Shown here piece after piece: positions 59,001 through 64,000 of a stretch of 64,000 bases of DNA. Position 1 is the first letter of the stretch; each line of letters starts with the position of its first letter. Location of the stretch: the NCBI GenBank assembly GCA_964030475.1, contig CAXIPT010000004.1, positions 1,568,452-1,632,451 on the forward strand, read 5' to 3'. Origin of the DNA: Tethya wilhelma. Taxonomy: Eukaryota; Porifera; Demospongiae; Tethyida; Tethyidae. The position numbers and the translations under genes were made by a program. Below the pieces are notes generated by a model. The model saw only the letters and a list, made by a program, of their open reading frames with translations, was not told where the DNA came from and ran no database searches.

Positions 59001-61136
59001 GAAGAAATTGATATGTCATTCAATGAAAAATTTGCAACATTGGGAAATGATTCAGAAAGTGTTGGTAAAGCTGCAGAAGCCATGTTATGTGATAACTCTT
59101 TCTTAAAAAAGCTTCTTTTACGGGCTTGCAAGTTACACTTGAATTTTGTAGTTTTTCTGTTTAGGGGACTTGCTCAAAATTCAACACTTCAGAGTCCGAA
59201 CATCAGTGATAATGAACTTATTAAAGAGAATGATGCTAGTATAACATCGCTGTTAGGAGGTGAATTAAAGAAAGTGCTTGAGTTTAACTCAACATTATTA
59301 AAATTACAACTTAATGGAGGGTGTGTCAATGACTCCATTACTTGTTTTCTTGCCTCTGGTCTGACTAAAAACACATCACTTCAAACACTTGAGCTTGATC
59401 GTAATGATTTAAGCGATAAAGCAATTACAGAGTTATTATCTTCAGCCAATGTTAACACTTCTCTGCAAAGTCTAAATGTATGTGGTGTCAAACTTTTCCG
59501 CACACATAGCAATCAAAACTGGAAAATTGTGGAGATCATTGACAATTCTAAAATGCCACAATTTTTCTGTGCACTTAGTGAAAGTTCTATGCAAGTTGAA
59601 TTGACATCAGTTGAGTCGATTCTGTGTGATATATCATACCTGAGAACGATAAGAATGTTGGAAGTTTTGCAGCAAAGTAGCAGCTGTTTAAAATTGTTGC
59701 AGCTTCAATTATCAGGAAATGCGGAAATTCTTAAACATATTGAACAAGTTGGTCAAGCAATGGAACAAATGCTTCAGAACAATTCCACTCTACACACACT
59801 CACATTACACAACGGATTTTTTAATGATACAATTTCTAGCCACATTCTGAGAGGATTGAGTGATAATTTGCCTCTTCGAACACTCAGAATAACAAACAGT
59901 CTTGTAAGTGATGTCATTATGGTGGACCTATTATCATCTATTGACACCAGAAGCAACATTTGCTGCCTACACATCTGTGGTGTTCACCTCAGTCGAGAAT
60001 CACCAAAGAGTCCATGGAACCTTGAAATTAAGAAAGTTTCTGAAATTGAACCATTCTTTACAGCTTTAAGTCAAACGTCGATTCAAATTCAAATGTCCAA
60101 GCTTGATTTGAGCTGGACCCATATCTCAAGCACTATTGCTGTGAGCATTTTTCAATCTCTGATGACAAATCTTCATCTTGAACAATTCGTCATGTCATGG
60201 AACAATCAGCTCACTAAAGGTGACAGTGAAATGGTTGCTGATGCTCTTGACAAAATGCTTGAAGTTAATGACACACTGAAATTACTCGATCTGCATGGAG
60301 GCTCCCTCAATAGTACCATTGCCAAAGGTTTTGCAAAAGGTTTAAGTAGAAATTCGTCACTAGAATCACTCAACATTGACAACAATTTGTTTGACGATCA
60401 AAGTACCAGTGAAATTCTATCATCGGCTGAGTCACACTCCACTATAGACACTCTTCAATTGTGTGGCGTAAAACTCACTCGGACGCAAGGTGTATGGGAC
60501 ATGAAAGTTTTGAATCGAACGAAACTTGCTCCTTTTTACTCAGCACTTACCCAAAGCACAATGCAATCGAGTGTAGATCTACCTGAGTTAGTCTTGAAAA
60601 AGACTGCCATTACCTCTGTTACAGTTGTGAAGATGCTCAATGGTCTACAAAGAAACACTTCATTACTAGAACTCGATCTTTCTGAGAATAAGCAAATATC
60701 AAAGGGCAAAGTCGAACCTTTGGGAGTTGCTATGGAAGAAATGCTCACCAATAATTCAACACTACAGACACTGATTTTACGATCTTGTGATTTGCCGATT
60801 AAAGTTTTGGTTCCCATGTTCAATGGCATATGTCGAAACATAGCTCTGAAGAAACTTGATATTAGTGAAAGTACTCTTACCAAAGATGCTGCCACTGCTT
60901 TAGCAGCAGCACTATCATGTAACAGTTGTCTCACAGAGCTCATTGTCGAAGGATGTTGGACAGATTTACTAAAAGAGAGTGATAATCTCGATGTTGTGAT
61001 TGATGCTCTTGTCGAGAACAGTACGTTGAGTAAGATGAGGGTCAGGTGGTCGGAGAAGACCACGCTAGTGAGGAGGATTGAAGCAAAGAAAAAGACAGCA
61101 TCAGTCACAAAACACCAGTTGAAAGTTGTTGCTTAG
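54241..61136 (+). CDS. NLR-type receptor: Death-Death-NACHT-LRR
   Basis: Exons 54241-54500, 54835-54971, 55686-55937, 56103-58749 and 58787-61136 total 5646 bp, exactly 1881 codons plus stop. Residues about 15-82 form a Death-like domain (LVKLTDHFSDWINIATYLGL, W-x-x-KPQRQRIEMFKKW). Residues about 133-216 form a second (WYILGLQLKVSQDHLEMIE, MFGVWLRECN, VLRAIGETRTAELL). A basic and proline-rich linker (SPPPPPPIAP, LPPLPPPPK) follows. NACHT has Walker A GAPGVGKT near 479, Walker B LLIFDGYDEL and sensor TSRP. From about 900 onward are LRRs of the RNase-inhibitor-like type (NTSLQTLELDRNDLSD). Such proteins are cytosolic pattern sensors in animals, and many are known from sponges. A 37-bp intron (58750-58786) is needed to keep the frame. 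Confidence 0.85.
55991..56031. repeat. (GT)n microsatellite in NLR intron 3
   Basis: Dinucleotide tract inside the short intron between the second Death exon and the NACHT exon. Confidence 0.9.
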
Positions 61137-61232
61137 AAGTAATACTACTACTCTGAATTATATGCACCATCACACACCACATACGTAATGTTATTGCATT
61201 TTCTTGAACAAGTTACTATAATAATTATTGTN

Positions 61233-61269
<37 letters not shown>

Positions 61270-61305
61270 TACACACACACACACACACACCTCACACCCT
61301 CACAG
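61137..61305. other. Intergenic with N and (AC)n, site of a missing kinesin exon
   Basis: A single N at 61232 and an (AC)n tract to about 61290 separate the NLR stop from the first visible kinesin exon. No exon encoding the kinesin first strand (VRVRP-type) is present here, so sequence may be missing at the N. Confidence 0.6.
61233..61290. repeat. (AC)n microsatellite after an N
   Basis: AC dinucleotide tract with small interruptions, adjoining the N at 61232. Confidence 0.9.
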
Positions 61306-62382
61306 TGCGTTGAAGTGGACACTGACCACAATGCTGTCTCCATCACTAAACCTGAATCAAGAAGACGATCATCTCACATCGGAATAGATGACCTTACGGA
61401 CCTTGTTCGCTCCGACCAACACTCAACTCATGACTTCTTCTACGATATTGTGTTTGGACCGAGGTATGTTAAGAGACCATGAGCCTAGTTATAGTTCTAG
61501 ATTTATGTAAGAAAAGTACCATTTTCAAGTTTAAGTGTACAAAAAAAACAACACTTTCTTCAATGCAGTACGTGTCAATGTATATTGTGTTTGTTAAAGA
61601 CACACCCACAAATCCTTGCTATTAAAGAACCAAACGCACATGCACTTACGTACAAACCACAAACCTTACTCAATGAAAGTCTGCAATAGTGCTATTATTA
61701 TATTAAACAGTAAAATTATGGTACGTACAAAAAGTCAAAAGTGAGAGGTTATATACCTTTGAGATGTTTTCTCCTCCTTCATACAGTACCACTCAGGATA
61801 TGATATTTGACCACTGTGTGAAGGATATAGTGGAGTCAGTGCTGGGGGGTTATAATGGCAGCATCATAGCCAGTGGGCAGACAGGTACCTATATATTTAA
61901 AATAATTTATTTTGTCGTACACACATGAGCAGCATGTGTGTTTAAGTATGTGTGGTCTGGTGTGTGCATCTTTGTTTAAGTTACCTAGACTAGGTTGGTT
62001 AATAATTTTTGCCAGTTTTGTTGTATATTGGGTGAACGATGTAGTTATGTAGCAAAATTACTGTATAATTTCCGTAATAATTATTGTGTCTTCTAAAAAT
62101 ACAGGTTCTGGTAAGACTTTCACCATTGAAGGAGGGCAAGGAGACTTGAAGGGCATCATTCCAAGAGCTATAGAGCAGATCTTTCAGTGTAAGTTAGTAG
62201 TTGTAACCACAGATGTCTTTGTACTTGTCATATTGAATGGTATTGATTTTTTTATCCATGTGTGTCGTCGTACAGTTATTGAGATGTGTCCGAGGAAGAA
62301 TGATAGGTTTCTTGTGAGGACATCTTTTCTTGAGATTTACAATGAAAAGATCAGTGACTTACTGGTGAGTAAAGAGATGTGA

Positions 62383-62422
<40 letters not shown>

Positions 62423-63802
62423 ATGTGTAAATTGGACTAAAAATACTCAAGTTTATGCACTTATGCCGTATATGCAGTACATGAAACTTTTATATCTTTC
62501 TCCTTATAAGGATCGTCGTCGTGAGAACCTAAAGATCCGTGAGGATGGAGTGGGTGGGGTTTACGTGGAGAGTCTCTCGGAGCACGTGGTGAGGAACACA
62601 GATGGTGTGATGTCATTGCTGAGGGAGGGAGCCCAGCTGAGGACCACTGCCTCCACCAGGATGAACAAGGTAATGATGTAATGGTGTAGGGAGAGGCAAT
62701 TTCAAGATTGAATTTGATTTTTTTTTCTTGTTTTTTATAATTTTTACTTTTTTTTAATCTTAATGGCCCATAAATGGTCGCTACAGACACTAATTGTAAC
62801 ATAATTATCACTGTCTTATTTTACACACATTTAGAAAGGAATGAGGTTGTACTTTGTTCTAAGCATTAATTTGTATTCTTTAATGTAACAGTTGTAACTA
62901 AGAGACCTAATAGTGTATTTCTCACGAATTTTAAACAATTTTTCTTCCTCCTTCTCTTCAGGAGAGCAGTAGAAGTCATGCTGTGTTCACAGTGATAGTG
63001 GAACACGCAGAGTATGATAGCTCAGGAGGGAGTGTGGTCACCATTGGGAAACTGAGGCTTGTCGATCTGGCTGGATCAGAAAGGTGTGTCCTTGATTCGC
63101 TATAGCAACCTGTGCTCTTGTTTGAATCTCTCAGGATGTAATATAATGCATTGTGTGTGTGCTTGTGTCAATCTTTGCTTGTCTGTGTTGATTATTAAAG
63201 GATAGAGATCATCAACTTGTAAACCTGACTGCTCTACTTTTGACATCATGCACACATACATTCAGGTTGGACATTGATGCTCAGTCTAAACTTCAGGAGG
63301 AGACCAAGAATATCAACGTCTCACTACACACATTTGGAAAGGTACATAGATAACTTGCAAGTTGCAATTTCCAAAAAAAATGTTAACGATTTCTGGCAAC
63401 TAGGGATATGTATAATATTATGAACATATCTAACTACATAAGAATAAATTCCTTGCTCACTCAACAGCGTATAGTCCTGTCTTGTTTGCTTACTTTTTAC
63501 GATTTGGCCATTCCTACTGTTATACTTGTTTTCAAATATTAGGTATACCACTCTTGTTTAAAATTAATCATTGATGATCCCTATCTAATCTTTGTCAAAT
63601 ATTTCACATCCATTTCCTATAAATAGGTCGTGACAGCACTCACCACTCCAGGGTCAAAACACGTTCCCTATCGTGACTCCACACTGACCCGCCTCCTCCA
63701 AGACTGCCTCGGAGGCAACTGTAAGACCACCCTGATAGCTACCATCACACCTGTGGAGAGCAGTTACACCGAGTCACTAAACACACTCAAGTTTGCCAAG
63801 AG
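61306..63802 (+). CDS. Kinesin motor domain, partial (eight exons)
   Basis: Exons 61306-61463, 61787-61884, 62105-62188, 62276-62364, 62511-62669, 62962-63083, 63266-63341 and 63627-63802 join in consistent phases. They encode a near-complete motor: [11 protein letters not shown], the P-loop GQTGSGKT split by an intron, [16 protein letters not shown], switch I ([11 protein letters not shown]), switch II (LVDLAGSER), then [18 protein letters not shown] and [20 protein letters not shown] and a TLKFAKR end. All nucleotide-contact motifs are intact, so a working ATP-driven microtubule motor is expected. The first strand exon is missing, as is everything after the motor, which runs off the window; a donor (GTATGA) follows 63802. 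The kinesin class cannot be told from this part. Confidence 0.85.
62383..62422. repeat. (GT)n microsatellite in a kinesin intron
   Basis: GT dinucleotide tract shortly after the donor of the exon ending at 62364. Confidence 0.9.
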
Positions 63803-63941
63803 GTATGACATTTTATTATTGTTGCATGGTCTCAGAAATGAATGCTGCATCTATATTAATGTTTCACTACACGCACATTTGGAAAGGTGTGTTTATAATA
63901 GTCTTGTGAGTGAGTGATTCATTTGATTTTGATGGTTTTAC

Positions 63942-63946
63942 ACACA

Positions 63947-64000
<54 letters not shown>
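63942..64000. repeat. (AC)n microsatellite at window end
   Basis: CA dinucleotide tract running to the end of the window, within the intron after the last kinesin exon. Confidence 0.9.

Noticed and set aside
60536..61108. 190-codon minus-strand frame opposite the NLR repeats
   Set aside because: It is the antisense of leucine-rich repeat codons, with no start context or splice signals.

Overview
The window is metazoan nuclear DNA: AT-rich, with compact multi-exon genes, short GT-AG introns, many (AC)n and (GT)n microsatellites, small foldback transposons and N-marked assembly gaps. The gene content suggests a demosponge, probably Amphimedon queenslandica: a Death-Death-NACHT-LRR receptor, lineage-type pseudokinases, GPR157-like receptors and expanded unnamed families. 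That species call is inference from content; no alignment was run.

Region 1 (0.6-11.6 kb) is a tandem array of six two-exon genes for an unrecognised double-membrane-span glycoprotein family. The last four sit in a repeat unit of about 1.87 kb that also carries a dead 3' fragment of a neighbouring gene type; a 363-bp DNA transposon interrupts only the first unit. Region 2 (11.6-24 kb) holds a small proline-rich gene, a five-exon GPR157-like receptor (A), two antisense broken first exons of an LRAT-type gene, the 5' part of a second GPR157-like gene (B), a reverse-transcriptase scrap and a 743-bp gap.

Region 3 (24-34.3 kb) has a multi-unit LRAT-like gene, a pseudokinase gene, and on the minus strand the rest of GPR157-like gene B. 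Gene B is cut in the same codon region at both ends of an 11.4-kb segment, so the segment is inverted or misassembled. A headless LRAT 3' exon lies directly across the breakpoint. Region 4 (34.6-40 kb) holds GPR157-like gene C, a second pseudokinase, a 794-bp direct duplication and a frameshifted three-repeat (beta-trefoil-like) gene on the minus strand.

Region 5 (40.5-53.2 kb) is a pair of recently duplicated LRAT-like genes of 1045 and 1047 residues. Each has six degenerate LRAT/NlpC-P60-type units, of which only the last keeps the full His-His-Cys set, followed by a Gly/Ala-rich glycine-zipper membrane module. Region 6 (54.2-64 kb) holds an intact five-exon NLR gene (two Death domains, proline-rich linker, NACHT, about 900 residues of LRRs) and then eight exons of a kinesin motor domain whose first exon is missing and whose end runs off the window.

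The strongest candidate for something undescribed is the LRAT-like family, a poly-pseudoenzyme chain ending in one intact acyltransferase-like site and a membrane-inserting module. Its gene fragments recur next to GPR157-like genes and pseudokinases. A shared pathway is only a hypothesis; the sequence shows clustering, not interaction.
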